Virus record (IMG/VR): IMGVR_UViG_3300025009_000068
Span: 1-64,000 of that record
DNA length: 64,000 bases
Strand: one strand, 5' to 3'
DNA from: a virus
Of this stretch, positions 6,139 through 18,000 are shown one piece after another. Under the pieces are notes generated by a model. The model saw nothing but the letters and a program-made list of their open reading frames with translations, was not told the origin of the DNA and made no database searches. The translations under genes and the position numbers were made by a program. The first letter of the stretch is position 1. Each line of letters opens with the position of its first letter.

Positions 6139-8794
6139 GAAAATACTTCCAGTCCGACATCTCAAACCCGACAAGCAGGGCCGGCACCTCGACGCCGGTC
6201 CCTACTTGATCGATTGCAAAGGTAACGCTACCTCCCGTCGGAAGATATGCAACCCCTCGATCAACCTCAAGCTCGACCGGGATAAACGCCGTCCAATCCC
6301 CGGTCCCGCCTCCGCCAACCAACTTTGTCGTGGTGCTCACAGGGCTTCCGGTCCCGTCGGCGCCCAGGTTGTTTCGATAACCAATCTTCAGGCTGGCGTA
6401 ATCCGTGTTGTCTGCTACCAGTCCTCCCCACTCCGGAACTATCCACGCTTGCTTGATGAATTTGTAATCCGGAGTTGCCCTAGCAAGAGTGAATTCCCGT
6501 GTGGTCCCGATTATGGATACATTTACCTCTGCGGAGTTGCTCACGGCGCTCAGCGTCAAATCTGTTGCGTTTCTACCTAAAACAGTAAAGGGTCCGGTGG
6601 TTGCAAATCCAGCACTGACATACACAAGAGATCCAGGTGGAAAATTAGTAGTATAGGCAAGTCCGGTAACGACCTCGGTTGCCCCGTCGGTATCCCCGGT
6701 CACATCTTTCCCGCAGGCCGGGACGCGCGCCGTATAAGTCTGAGCCGTTAAATCATGGATTTGTCCCTGGCCAATATCGGTCTTGACGTAGACCGTGGCC
6801 GAAGCTGCGGGAGTCCCCGTTGGAACCTCGGCCGACACAGGGCCAAGAGTTATTTCCTGGAATTCATCCAGCAAGCTTTTCACATAAACCGAATTCGCAG
6901 GACCTCCCGGAGACTGGTATGTGATACCGCCGACATAGCTACTTTCCGCTCCATCGAACAGAATTCCATAGGATGGGACAAGGTAGCTGCTCGCTCCGAA
7001 TTGCCCCGAAGCAAGATGCACGGAAGCACCAACGTCATTCCCGGCCCCGTTCCAGCATTCACCAACCACAATCCCGGCATAATTCTCTTCCATTTCCACC
7101 ACATGAAACCTGTCGATGAAAATGGTTTTGATCTCGCCCTGATTGTAATTGGCGTCAGCCGAGCTCTCGCCGTCGGCAACGATATTCCCAACGGTCATCA
7201 AATGCTGATCGGTGTTCCAGGCGTCTCCGTTTTCATCATTACCAGCCAAGCTCACAGTGCCGTGAAGGAAGAAATCCTGGAAAGCCAGTTCGTGCATGTT
7301 GGGTCCGGTTTCCCCCGCTCCGCCCCGGTTCAGCACACGGATTCCTCTCCACCTCGAGTAGCCCAATTGGAAAACCCCGGTATGCTTCAGGTGGTTATGC
7401 GAGCCCGTTCCAACCGCATTCCTCCCAATCTCGTATGCGGCGTGGCTGGCCGCAAAGTTTTCGCTTGCCGTGCCCCCCGTGGCCTCGTAGCCACAGTTTT
7501 GCATCCTGATATTGTGGAACTGGCATTGCTGCATCACATTGCCCGTAACCACGTCATCATATGTGACGCCGAACGGGTCACAGGCCTTCATGCCGGAGCC
7601 CTTGATGTTCGCGTAAAATATATTGTCGAGCTGAACATCCGAATTCTGCCCGGTAAAGACCAAGCCATGACACTGATAGTCCCGACCCCCTCCTTCAAAG
7701 GTAACATTCTTCATCACGAACCCATTGTCATGGGCCGTGGTCCACCAATTGGACGGCGTGCCCCTGTCCGTACTATTCACGGTCATCATGGCCGTCCAGG
7801 CCGCAAGCCCGGCCTTTGGAGAAAACACCGTCCCATAGGTCATGTCCCCGATTATGGAAATCGGCTTTGCATCAACCAATATGCCGGTTGCAAGATAATA
7901 TGCCCCATTCTCGGCATCCAGCCGGCCATGCTGCACAAGGGCTTCTATTGCGCTGTTCCACGCAATCCCAGAATCAACGGTGTTGTCTCCAGCCGTCGCC
8001 CCCCACCATTCCGGGCGCACCCGATTGAGGCCGACAACCTCTCCGGATAATGCGTCGAATATCTGCCATCCACAATCAACGATCCCGGAAAGAGAGGACA
8101 AGGTTCCCGGGAAGGTGAGCGTATTCCCGTCGGGCTCTATCATCGCTCCCTTATGGATTTCGAGCTCCACTTCCTCGGAAATGGTCAGGTTCCCGGTAAG
8201 GACATAGTTTGTCGTCTTCGCCGGGAGGACGACCCTGGCCTGAATTCCCGCCGAATCAAGGTACTCGTTTATGTCGGCAAGGCTGTAATCGTCTAATGCC
8301 CCGGCAACCCCGACCGCTGATTGATCGACTGCAAAGACGTTCACGTAGTACACATGGTCGATGGGGTTTCTGAGCTTGTCCTCAATGATGCTCGACGTGA
8401 GCCTGCATCCTATCCCGGTCCCGACGGCCCATTCTCTCGCAACGGTCCCTTCCTTCCCGCGCTCGACGGTCAGGATGTCCCCTACCCGCTCGGTGATATA
8501 GACGATCTCTTTGTTGTCCGAGGCGTCATATAGCGTTGCCGGCGCATAGGTCCCCGCGGTGGCGGTCGGGTCGGGGAAGAGCGCGCCCGTTCCGGGGTTG
8601 ACGGTTATGGAGGTTGCGGCCGCCGTTATGGTGGTGGCTATGCGCGAGGTCGCGTTGTTGGTGGTGATCACCTTTTCGTAGGCTTGAGCGTGAGAGAGGA
8701 AGGGCAGAGAGATAAGGCCTTGAAAGAGAAGGGCAGAAACAAAAATAAGAATTTGAATCATGTTTCTCATATTATGTAGCGACTGAAATGACAT
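6128..8794 (-). CDS. Exported tailspike-like beta-helix protein
   Basis: An 888-residue protein, last gene of the late operon. The ATG at 8794 has AAAGGGGAAGATCA upstream; an earlier ATG would overlap the small membrane gene. Residues 1-38 are a Sec signal peptide (core IQILIFVSALLF, cleavage after SHAQA). An N-terminal module (~40-130) with TVERGKEGTVAREW resembles the protein at 31571-32131. The segment RPEWWGA is a hallmark of the start of right-handed parallel beta-helices in phage spikes and pectate lyase-like proteins. The remaining ~600 residues have many short Asn/Gly-turn beta repeats. Probable role: host-surface polysaccharide binding or degradation. A signal peptide on a virion protein is unusual. 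Confidence 0.75.
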   Translation of the reverse strand: MSFQSLHNMRNMIQILIFVSALLFQGLISLPFLSHAQAYEKVITTNNATSRIATTITAAATSITVNPGTGALFPDPTATAGTYAPATLYDASDNKEIVYITERVGDILTVERGKEGTVAREWAVGTGIGCRLTSSIIEDKLRNPIDHVYYVNVFAVDQSAVGVAGALDDYSLADINEYLDSAGIQARVVLPAKTTNYVLTGNLTISEEVELEIHKGAMIEPDGNTLTFPGTLSSLSGIVDCGWQIFDALSGEVVGLNRVRPEWWGATAGDNTVDSGIAWNSAIEALVQHGRLDAENGAYYLATGILVDAKPISIIGDMTYGTVFSPKAGLAAWTAMMTVNSTDRGTPSNWWTTAHDNGFVMKNVTFEGGGRDYQCHGLVFTGQNSDVQLDNIFYANIKGSGMKACDPFGVTYDDVVTGNVMQQCQFHNIRMQNCGYEATGGTASENFAASHAAYEIGRNAVGTGSHNHLKHTGVFQLGYSRWRGIRVLNRGGAGETGPNMHELAFQDFFLHGTVSLAGNDENGDAWNTDQHLMTVGNIVADGESSADANYNQGEIKTIFIDRFHVVEMEENYAGIVVGECWNGAGNDVGASVHLASGQFGASSYLVPSYGILFDGAESSYVGGITYQSPGGPANSVYVKSLLDEFQEITLGPVSAEVPTGTPAASATVYVKTDIGQGQIHDLTAQTYTARVPACGKDVTGDTDGATEVVTGLAYTTNFPPGSLVYVSAGFATTGPFTVLGRNATDLTLSAVSNSAEVNVSIIGTTREFTLARATPDYKFIKQAWIVPEWGGLVADNTDYASLKIGYRNNLGADGTGSPVSTTTKLVGGGGTGDWTAFIPVELEVDRGVAYLPTGGSVTFAIDQVGTGVEVPALLVGFEMSDWKYFQDP

Positions 8795-8807
8795 TGATCT
8801 TCCCCTT

Positions 8808-8978
8808 TCAAAGTTGACAGGTTGGAGAAACGCCGACAAATCCCAAGAAGGAAAGAAACATGCCGACAACAGCAAAAATAAAGAGCCATGCCATAATTGC
8901 CTCTTCCCCATATTTGCGGCACAGTCCCCCGATGCACCCCATGGATAACAACAACATAATCCAGAGCCTCAAACTCAC
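8808..8978 (-). CDS. Small two-helix membrane protein
   Basis: A 56-residue protein beginning at GTG (8976-8978) after GAGGAGAGGAATA, ending 13 bases before the tailspike start. It has two hydrophobic segments (LWIMLLLSMGCIGGLC and MAWLFIFAVVGMFLSFLGF) split by a charged turn (RKYGEE). Length and topology fit a small phage membrane protein such as a holin-like or envelope protein, but nothing identifies it further. It sits between the giant polyvalent gene and the tailspike. Confidence 0.5.
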   Translation of the reverse strand: MSLRLWIMLLLSMGCIGGLCRKYGEEAIMAWLFIFAVVGMFLSFLGFVGVSPTCQL

Positions 8979-9000
8979 TATTCCTCTCCTCTTTTTATCG

Positions 9001-12000
9001 TCATTTGAACGCAGCCTTGGTGCTATCATAAACATCTCTGGCTAATTCATTTTTGCTTCTTGTAAGCTCATCAATACTTTTCCGTTTCATTTCTGGCGTG
9101 AGATCCCTACGAAGATGAATGTTTCTGATCTCCTGATCAATCATACTGAATTGTCTTTGCACCTTATTAAAAGTGTCTTTGTATGTCAATTTACGTCGTT
9201 CCCGCTCGATAAGCTCTCCAGCTTTTCCTGGCTCCATGGTTTTCTCATAGCGTCTGACCGTGGCATAAAGCTGGTCAACCTCGCGGATCATCTCGTACAT
9301 GGAAGTGACATACTTGGTGTGGCGGGCCGGGTCTTCCTGAACGAACCGGCGAATGACAGGAAGGTCATCCAGGCGGCTAGCTGGAGGGTCCGGATAATCA
9401 TACATCCATCGCACGGCGACATCGGACGCCATAAGTGCATATGTCCCGAGCGTCCCGAAGTAGCCGCGCATGAAGGCCTCCATCCTCTTAGGGGAAACGT
9501 TGGTGGCTTCCCCGATCACGGACACGGTTTCCCCGGTCCATGGGTCGCGGCGCGCTCCTGGTTGCAAGGCTTGCAGGGACTGTCCCTCAATTGGACGTCC
9601 AGTGAAAAAGCTCTTGTTGGCATACTGCTCAATCATTGGCCCAATGAGCTGCGGAGGCTGCCACGAGAAAGTTTGATTCAGCGTGAACAGCATGCGCCTG
9701 GCAAACTCTTTCGAAGTCCCTTCCCCAAGCCACCACTCGGCCAGCCTCTCCGGGATGGTGGAGAAGATGGCGCCCACCTCGAAGGGTTTGGGGAGACGGA
9801 AATGCTCATCAAGGACAAAGAAGTGATAGTAGTTGTCCCGATCCCATTCCTCAAGCTCCTTATACCTGTCATCATCCGCATTCATGGCATACAAGGCAAG
9901 GGTAGCCCCCATGAGGATCATCCCCTTCGTGGCAAACCCCCTGGGGTTCTCGCGGTATCCATGGTAAAGGCGCTGCGCTCCCTGGAGCCTGGCCCCGAAG
10001 AAGGGAACCGTCTCGCAGAGGAATTTGATGGTCATCCAGTCACCGCGCTTCGAGTAATCCATGATGCGCTTGGCTTCATAGGCCGCTTCGACGTGAGCAC
10101 CGCCACGGGCTCGGATATTGGCATAAATCTGTGTTCTGGTCGCATTCTCGAATCGGCTTCCAAACTTCTCCCAGAACGCCCACATTTTCTTTACGCTGTT
10201 AAGCACCGTTGACCCGTCAACCTTGTATTTCTTGTTGAGCTTCTCAACTTCTCGCTTGGCTGCCTCCAAATCATGCCCAAAAGCATACCCTCCGGAGAAG
10301 GCAGCTCCAGACGCCTGCATCGCCACATAATCCTCATCTTCACGAAAAGTCTTTATCGCCCCCTTCACGGAATCCACCCCGGCCTTGAAGTCGGGGGAAA
10401 CCACCCATGCACTCAAGGTATCTCGAGTAAGGTTGGCGATCATGAAGCCAGGGTCAGCGGTGACGCCCCGAGTAAGGAGTCGCTTGGCTGTCCGCATGGC
10501 CTTCATGGCTGGACCTCCCCATGGGCGCTCGTTCACCGCCGAGAGCGACCGCAATACAAGCGAATCCTGAATGTGGTAATAGACTGGCTTCCCATCGCGC
10601 AAAACGTGAATCACATCGGGACCCTGGGGCTTGGTCATCTGGAACATTCGGTACAGGCTCTGAAGAGACTTGAAATCGAGCAAGCTGGTATCGATACCCA
10701 TGGATTCCAGGAGCGGACCATACTCGGCCTCGACTATCTTCTTGATCTGATTCCCCGGAACAATGGCGGGCTTGAACTGATTCTTGGCTTTGACCGCAAC
10801 ACCCATTTTCTCGGCGGCCTGGATGGAAAGCTCGGTTGCGTGGTTTTTGACGCTGGCGTCCACGAGGTGAGAAAAGTTCATCATGATGTTGACGAATATG
10901 TCCCCAAGCCTCGATTCACCGCCTTTGAGCTTCTTGATGCCACTGTACTGACTTGCGACGGAGTTTTTATTTCGTGGCCCTTTGAGCCCTTGAGTTTCTT
11001 CCATGATCCGGTAGAATGGCACGTACTCGTCGTGGTCCCAGAGAAGACGCTCTTCGGCGTTGATTACTCCACTCGCCTCCGCGAAGTCGAGAACCCCCTT
11101 CTTGAAGGCAATGTAGTCGGCTTCCACCTTAAGGAACTTGGCCTTGTTTTCGGGAAGGGTGATGATGCGCTTGAGTGCCTTGATCTCAGCGTCGGTGAAG
11201 TAGTTCTCGCGGCCCTCGGCCATGAGCTTCTCGGCGCGCTTTCCGACCATCCATCCGAGGAACATGTCAAGTTGGTCGGCCACGGGCTCGAAGACTTGGG
11301 CGAGCCCCTTGTTCCTGGTTGGGGTCCATACGGCGCCTTCCTTCCATTGGGGCACGCCGTGGTTCATCATGGTCGCCAGCATATCCCCGAGAGATGTGGT
11401 CATGGTGGCTGCGACGTATGGGTCTTCCTGGATCCTGGATGCGTTGCTGGCCGTGTCGATCCCGGCTGATTTCGCAAGTGCCTTGAGGGATGCGAACCTA
11501 TCGAAAATGCCCTGCTCGGCCTTGAGCTTCCAGTTGTCGAGAGCGGCGTCGAGCTTCTCCTTCGTTGTTTTTTGGGCCGGGCCGATTTTGTTCAGGGCGG
11601 CATCGATTTCGGCGTCTCCGGTCGAGGCGCGTTGAGCTTTGGCGCGAGACCAGTTTGGGAATTTAGGAAGCTGGGGCAGGCGGATTGCGCCTTGCTCGCT
11701 TTGAAGGGGAGGGGTTAGGGCGGAGCGAAGTTGCTCGGGTTGCTTCTGCTGCCCTTGCTGCTCGGGCTGCTTCCCCGCCGCCTCCCCTTCCGGGCTCAGG
11801 GCCGAGACTATCTGGTCGGAGTTGAAGACGACGTATTCAACGACAGTCTTATCTCTTTTGCCAATTACCCCATCAAAGCCTTGGGATTTCAACGACGCAA
11901 TGTCTTTAGGGGAAAGATTAGCGGAAGCACCTGTATCAAAATCAACGATCTTGGGATTTTTAATAGCCAGATAAACCTGATGCACGCCTGGAACATCGGC

Positions 12001-15000
12001 TTGATCCGCAAACACGCTGGCCAATCTTGCGTTAGGAGTGAAGTAAAATCCACCGTTGCCGCCTCGCCTGTCCGGCTTATTTTTGAATTCTCCTATTGCT
12101 GCTTCGCCACCATGGAATACGGCAAGCGGTTCCCCATCCTCCCCAACAACCCGAGTCCCCGCAAGCTTCGCCTTCGCTGATTCAGGGAGATCCTTGGGAG
12201 CAACAGCCATCTGAGTCTCACCGTCCCCAAACCGCACAATGGCGTCCTCGGGCGCGATGTTTTCGGAAGAGTAGGGCGGCGTTGCCCGGCGTTGCTCCGG
12301 GGTCAGGTTGGATCGGGATGCTACGTCCCTGGCTTCTATTTCTCCGGCGAGACGATTGTAAATGGAGAATGCTGCCGTTTGTCCAACATCTCCACCAAAA
12401 ACGGATCTAACGCTAGTCCATGTCGGCTTCTCAGATTTAATTCTGTCGATTGCGGTTTCAAACTCTTTTGGATGTTGCTGTTTTATCTTTTCAATTAATG
12501 GAGCCCCGCCTCGAGCGAAGTCTTCAAGTTTTTGGATGGCGTGCTGGATCTCATGAAGGAGATCTTTTTTAAGATTCGTATTTAGATCTTTACCTAACTC
12601 AGCAAACACCTCTTTGCTCGGATATCGAATCTCAATCTTGTTCGATCTGGGACTATAAGACCCCGATATTTTGGAACCATCAGGATTCTCAAGAAACGTA
12701 AGTCCCAGCTTCCTTAATTCTGGATACTGTTTGAAAAGTTCAGGATGATCCAAAATATCATCAAGTGTCATTCCATATCGTTGGGAAACATCTACGGCCG
12801 CTCTCCATTTGTCTACTCCTAAGCCTTCAAATTTCCCCTTCCTATAAACATGAAACCCGTCATCAGATTCCTTGAACTTAAACTCCTTGGGCAGTATCTC
12901 ATCTGCTTTCTTTATCCTCGCCCCACTATCATCAATCTCAAATTTTTCCCTTTTGTCATACAAACTAGAGAACTTTCCCTCGGCCTTGTCCCACCATTGC
13001 GCCTTCGGCCCAGCAAAGGTCCCCCACTCATTCTTCACGGCATCAGGCAGCTTCGCGTAAGCCCGTTGCGCGGCGGCGAAGATCTTCAGCACGTACCGGC
13101 GCACGGCGTCGAAGGCGTCCCCGAGAACGCGAGACAGCTCTTCCTTGAAGGTGCGGGCCGTGTTGTGGCCGCGGGCGATTATACGGGCTCCCAGGTCGGT
13201 CAGGCGGGGCATGATGCGCGGCATCAACTCTTCTATGCTGGCCTTGGCCGCGCGGATTTCTCGGATCAACTCGTCTACCGGGAAGCCTGAGTATAGGTTG
13301 GTGGTGCCTTGTCCGCCTGGCGCTTGCCATGAATACAGAGGCAACAAGTCAAGCTCAGACTCGGCGAATACCTTGTCCATTTCTTCCTTATCTACGTTTT
13401 CAATGCTGAGCTCGGCAGTGAATACGGCATTTTCCATGGTCCTTTCACCAGATGCCAAAGCCAGCCCACTCTGCTTGTCCACCACGACCCATGGGTATGC
13501 TCCGTCAATCTTGTAAGCGAACGCTTCTCGCCCATCGGGAAGGCCCTTCACCTTCACAGCTTTTCCGCTCACGCGCTTTGCGGCCTGGCCTCCATCGGCA
13601 TCAACTACGGTCGTGAAGAACTCGGAGTATCCAGCCTTGTGGGTGATCTTCTCTTCGGGGTTAGTGATTTTGATTTTGGGAACGCCTTGAAGGGTGGGTG
13701 CTTGCCTATCTTCCTGCTCTCTCTCTTCTTTGGCGTTTCCGCCCTCCATCTCTTCTGCGCCAACACGCCCACTCCCCTGGAAGGGAGCCACGTCATCCAC
13801 AATGGGCCTGCTCTTTGTAACCTTGTCCAGAACCTGCCCGGCATCCGTTCCCGTAGGAATGAAATAGCGAGTCTTCCAATTGACGCGCTCCGTGAAAACC
13901 CCGGCCCGCGCAAGCTCCGCATCGAAGTTAAAGTTCGGCCCAACAATTTCGATCCTCATTTCCCCGGACACGCGAGACTCTTTTACCGTCCACCCGTTCG
14001 AAAGCTCAAGCCGGTGCCCTTGGCCAAGAAGTTGAATCGCCCTGTCCGTTGGGTATTCAGCCGTCGTTCTCGATGCTCCAAGGTTCCTCAGCGTATTGGA
14101 CAGGTCCTCCCGGTTGATGAGCCTCCCGAGAAATCGCTGCCCCTTGTCGGTCTGAATCCTGACAATCCTCGCCTTCCCGGTAAGCCGGTCCCAGATCGGA
14201 AGGATGGCGCCAGAGATCAAGTGTGTGCGCTGCGTGACCATCTTGGGAACCTTGTCATACTCATCGTTCCATAGCTTTTCAGCCTCTTCTTTTTCTACCC
14301 TCCTCCACTTCTTCTCGTCATCCAGATCAATAGTCTCGACGTTTTGATGCCTGCTCGACGGGGCCGTGAGAAGCGCTTCGTTCACCACATCACCGCTCGA
14401 CTTGGTTCTAAGCTTTTCCGAGCCTCGCCCCCAAACATTTTTGCTCCGAAGGTTCTGGTAATATCCCTTCCTGGCAACCTTGCCGCTCTCTTCCCATGAA
14501 ACAACGGGCGTCGGGTTGGACACGTCGAGCTCCACATACTTCGTTTCGGCCCCCGACTTCTCGTCGGTATGGACGGTCTGCTCGCTCACCAATTCGATCT
14601 TCGCGGCCTTCAAGTTCTCTAGCCCCTGGTCGAGCGTTCCATTCTCGATCTCGCGTCGAACAATGGCATCCATCTCTTTCGAGAAGGCATCAAACACGGC
14701 ATTCTGAGTATCGTATTTCAAGGAAAGGAGACGGTTCAGGAACTGCGTCATTGGTGGAGACGCCGCCGCCTGCATACCATTATCATTCCTGAGCTTCATT
14801 CCGGTTTGAAGCTCGAAGTCATCAACGCTCACCCCGGAAATCTCGCCATCATGCAGCAGGTTCTTCAAGAACTTCTGCAACGCCTCGGTTGCGTACTCAC
14901 TTTCCAGATTGTCCCGTGCGCTGAAGAATCCCTGACTTCCTGTTTGCCTCTGGCCTTTGGTGAGTGCCCCAAGCTGGTCAAGGCGCCGAGCGATGGAAGA

Positions 15001-18000
15001 AAGAAACCGCTTCTGTCCTTTAAGGTCCGTCGTAACCAGGAGATAATGAGGGGCCTGCTTCTGATTGGTCCGGTGCGTCCGACCGAATCCTTGCACTGCA
15101 ACATCCGCTCGCCACCCTGCTTGAACCAGGAAGTGGATACGCTTCTTCTGGTTTTTCGCCTTCAAGTCGGCGTGATAACTGAGCCCGGTCCCGCCGGCCG
15201 TTGAGAAGACAAGGATATTTTTCTCCCCTTCCTGGAACGCCTGTGCGTCGGTTTCGGTCTTGGCCTTGCTACGCTTTTCTCGTACCCTCTTCCCGGATTC
15301 ATCGGTAACGACCCGCTGCGTTCTCCCGGTCACTTCGGCAACGTCCTTCACGCCAAACTCATTCAGGATCATTTCAAGCGGCCCATCGGGAACACGGATG
15401 CTTCCAAGCTGATCGAGAAGCCTCTCCTTCATGGCTTCGGCCGTCCGGTTCACAACCGGGTTCCCGTTGGCATCCAACACGGGGCGGCTCTTCACATTCC
15501 CGTCCTCATCTGCGTATTGCTCATACTGGAAGATGGGGAAGCTCCGTTCGATGTACTGCATAAGCTGATCGCGCGGCGTGAGATCGAGGTCTTCCAGAGA
15601 TTCATCTTCTTCCAGGTTCGCCATAGCCCGGCCAAGACTTGCCTCGTTCGTATTCACGAGCTGGATCACGCAGGCGTTCCCGCTCTCAAGCTCTTTATTC
15701 ATCCTGGAAATGACGGAAGGCATCTGAATGGAAGTGATGATCTGGTTAAAAAACCTCTGATGAGATCCCCAAAAAGCGGACATTGCCGCGCTCTTGGCAC
15801 GACCGTCCATGGTTTTTCCGTCTTCATCCACGACTCCGGTTTCTTGAAGGGCTTCATTCAGGTTGTTCAGAACGGTTTGCCATCCTTCGGCCAGCTTGTC
15901 GTAAATGTCACGTTGGTCGGCGGTAAGGACGTGCTCGAGCTTGTCATAGGTCACATCGTGGAAGGAGAGAGAGCGGGCAAGATATTTCCCCATGGATTTC
16001 ATGTCGCGGGACACAAGCTCCATGGCCGCGATGCCGCCCGATTGAATTTGACCCACGAAGGCTTGCACGGAAGGAAAGGGAGTGCCAGTGCCCCAAAGCC
16101 CAAGGCGCTTGGCGTAGGCAAGGTTCATGACTTCCGTTGCGCCGGTTGCGGACACGTAGACCACTCGTGCGTTGGGAAGTTTGTCTTGAAGCTCGATTAC
16201 GGCGAGTGCTGTCTTGGACGGGTCTTTCCGTCCGCGCTGTCCCTGGACCTGCAAGGCGTTCCCGGCGCGATGCGATTCATCAAGTGCGATCACTCCATCG
16301 AAATCCGCACCTAACCATGCAACCACTTGATCAATGCGGCGCTTCCCGGACTTGCCCTGCTCACCCTTCGCGGCCATCTTGAGCGTGTCGTAGGTTCCGA
16401 AGAGAATCCCCTCGGAGGCGTTGATGGACGAAGTTGCCTTGACTTTGCCAAGCTCAAAGATTTTCTCTGCGTCGTCACCAATTCCTTCAGTGTCGCGGCG
16501 AGCATCCTTGAAGAGGGAAGAATTTGCGCTGAGCCACACACCTTTCTTGCGGCCCTTGTTCCAATTATCGAGGAAGACACCGGCTATCTCCCTTCCCTTG
16601 CCGACACCGGTTCCGTCGCCAATAAAGAACCCCTGCCGCTCCCCACCTTCAAGGATGGTATCGTGGGCCTGCCCGGCGCGCACAATCGTTTCCATCTGGG
16701 CATCGGAGAGATTGCCGGCAGCAAGAACTTCCTTAGGAATTGACGGGACATAATCGGCGGGAGGGGCCTCAACGGAAGCCATGGCAGCACTCTCGACAAG
16801 ATTGCCGGGGTGCGCTTTGGTACCCGCTACTTTCACGGAAGGCTTGTATGCGTCGTAAACGGAATCTGAGAGGGCTTCAGCTTGAGTTTCGGCTTTGGCC
16901 ATGGAGACTTCTAATCGCTGTTGCTGGCGTAGTCCGGCCTCGCGGTCGCTATCATCCTTTCCTCGACCTGGCCTATCAACTCGAGTGCCTGGCTCACCGG
17001 AGACTTGCTCGGATTGCGGAGAAGCTCCACCCGGTCTCCCGCCTCGCTTTCCCCCGTCAGCACCTTCATCACTTCTTCCGGGCTCCACCGGCTCATTGAC
17101 CTCACCGTCTCGCTTACCCGGCTGTCGAGGTCGAGGCTCTTGTTGTCCAGAGCCCACAACATCAACTGAAGACTGTGGAGTAACGATGGGTCTTGGCTCT
17201 GTTTGGCCTTCTTGAGCGCCTTGAGCGCGGCCCGGTTGAGCTTGTGAAGATTCAGCGCCTTGACTTGTCTTGGATCGTTGGCGTGCATTTCTCACTCCAA
17301 GTAAGAGGGGCAATGCTTCTGTCACATCTTCAACACTGCCTTTGATTATATTATCGAAACCCGGCCCCGTTTTGTCAATGACAATCACGCGATTATCAAA
17401 CGTGGTTCCATATTTCTGATATCCCTTTCCCGATAGGCCAATGTCGGCCAGGACGGTGTACTTCTTCCCGATCTTGGCGAACCAGTCCCGGAAGGAGGGA
17501 GCGTCCACCGACATGCCGCGCCCGACGATGGCAACGAGGCGCCCGCGGTCTTCAAGGCGATTCAATGCCTGCTCGATATGCCGAGCCGCATTCATGGTGT
17601 TACGCTGCCCCTTGATGCGTCCAGCCGTGGAAGAAAAGGGAGGGTTCATGACGACTACGGTAGGTTTTACGTCATCGAGCAGAACATTGTCCAGTTGCTC
17701 GGCATTCTCGGTAAACACCCGGTCGAAGCCCATCTCTTCAAGGATGGCGGCGCGGCGCGGCGAAAGCTCATTCACGAAGACTTTTGCACCTGCGTTCTTG
17801 GCGAACACGGCAAGCCCGCCAATGCCCGCCGATGGCTCGATGGCCGTGTCTTGTTCGTTTACGTTCGCAACCCAGGAAGCAAGATAGGCCAGGGGTGGAG
17901 GCGTCGAGAACTGCTGAAATTCATCCATTTCCTCTGTACGCTTGGATTGCGTCGGTAGCTTGGCAATGAGGTTTTGAAGTTCTTTGACTTTTTGCTCAGC

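Noticed and set aside
6755-8050. Long plus-strand frame opposite the tailspike
   Set aside because: Shadow of the minus-strand gene; no ribosome site and no recognisable protein.
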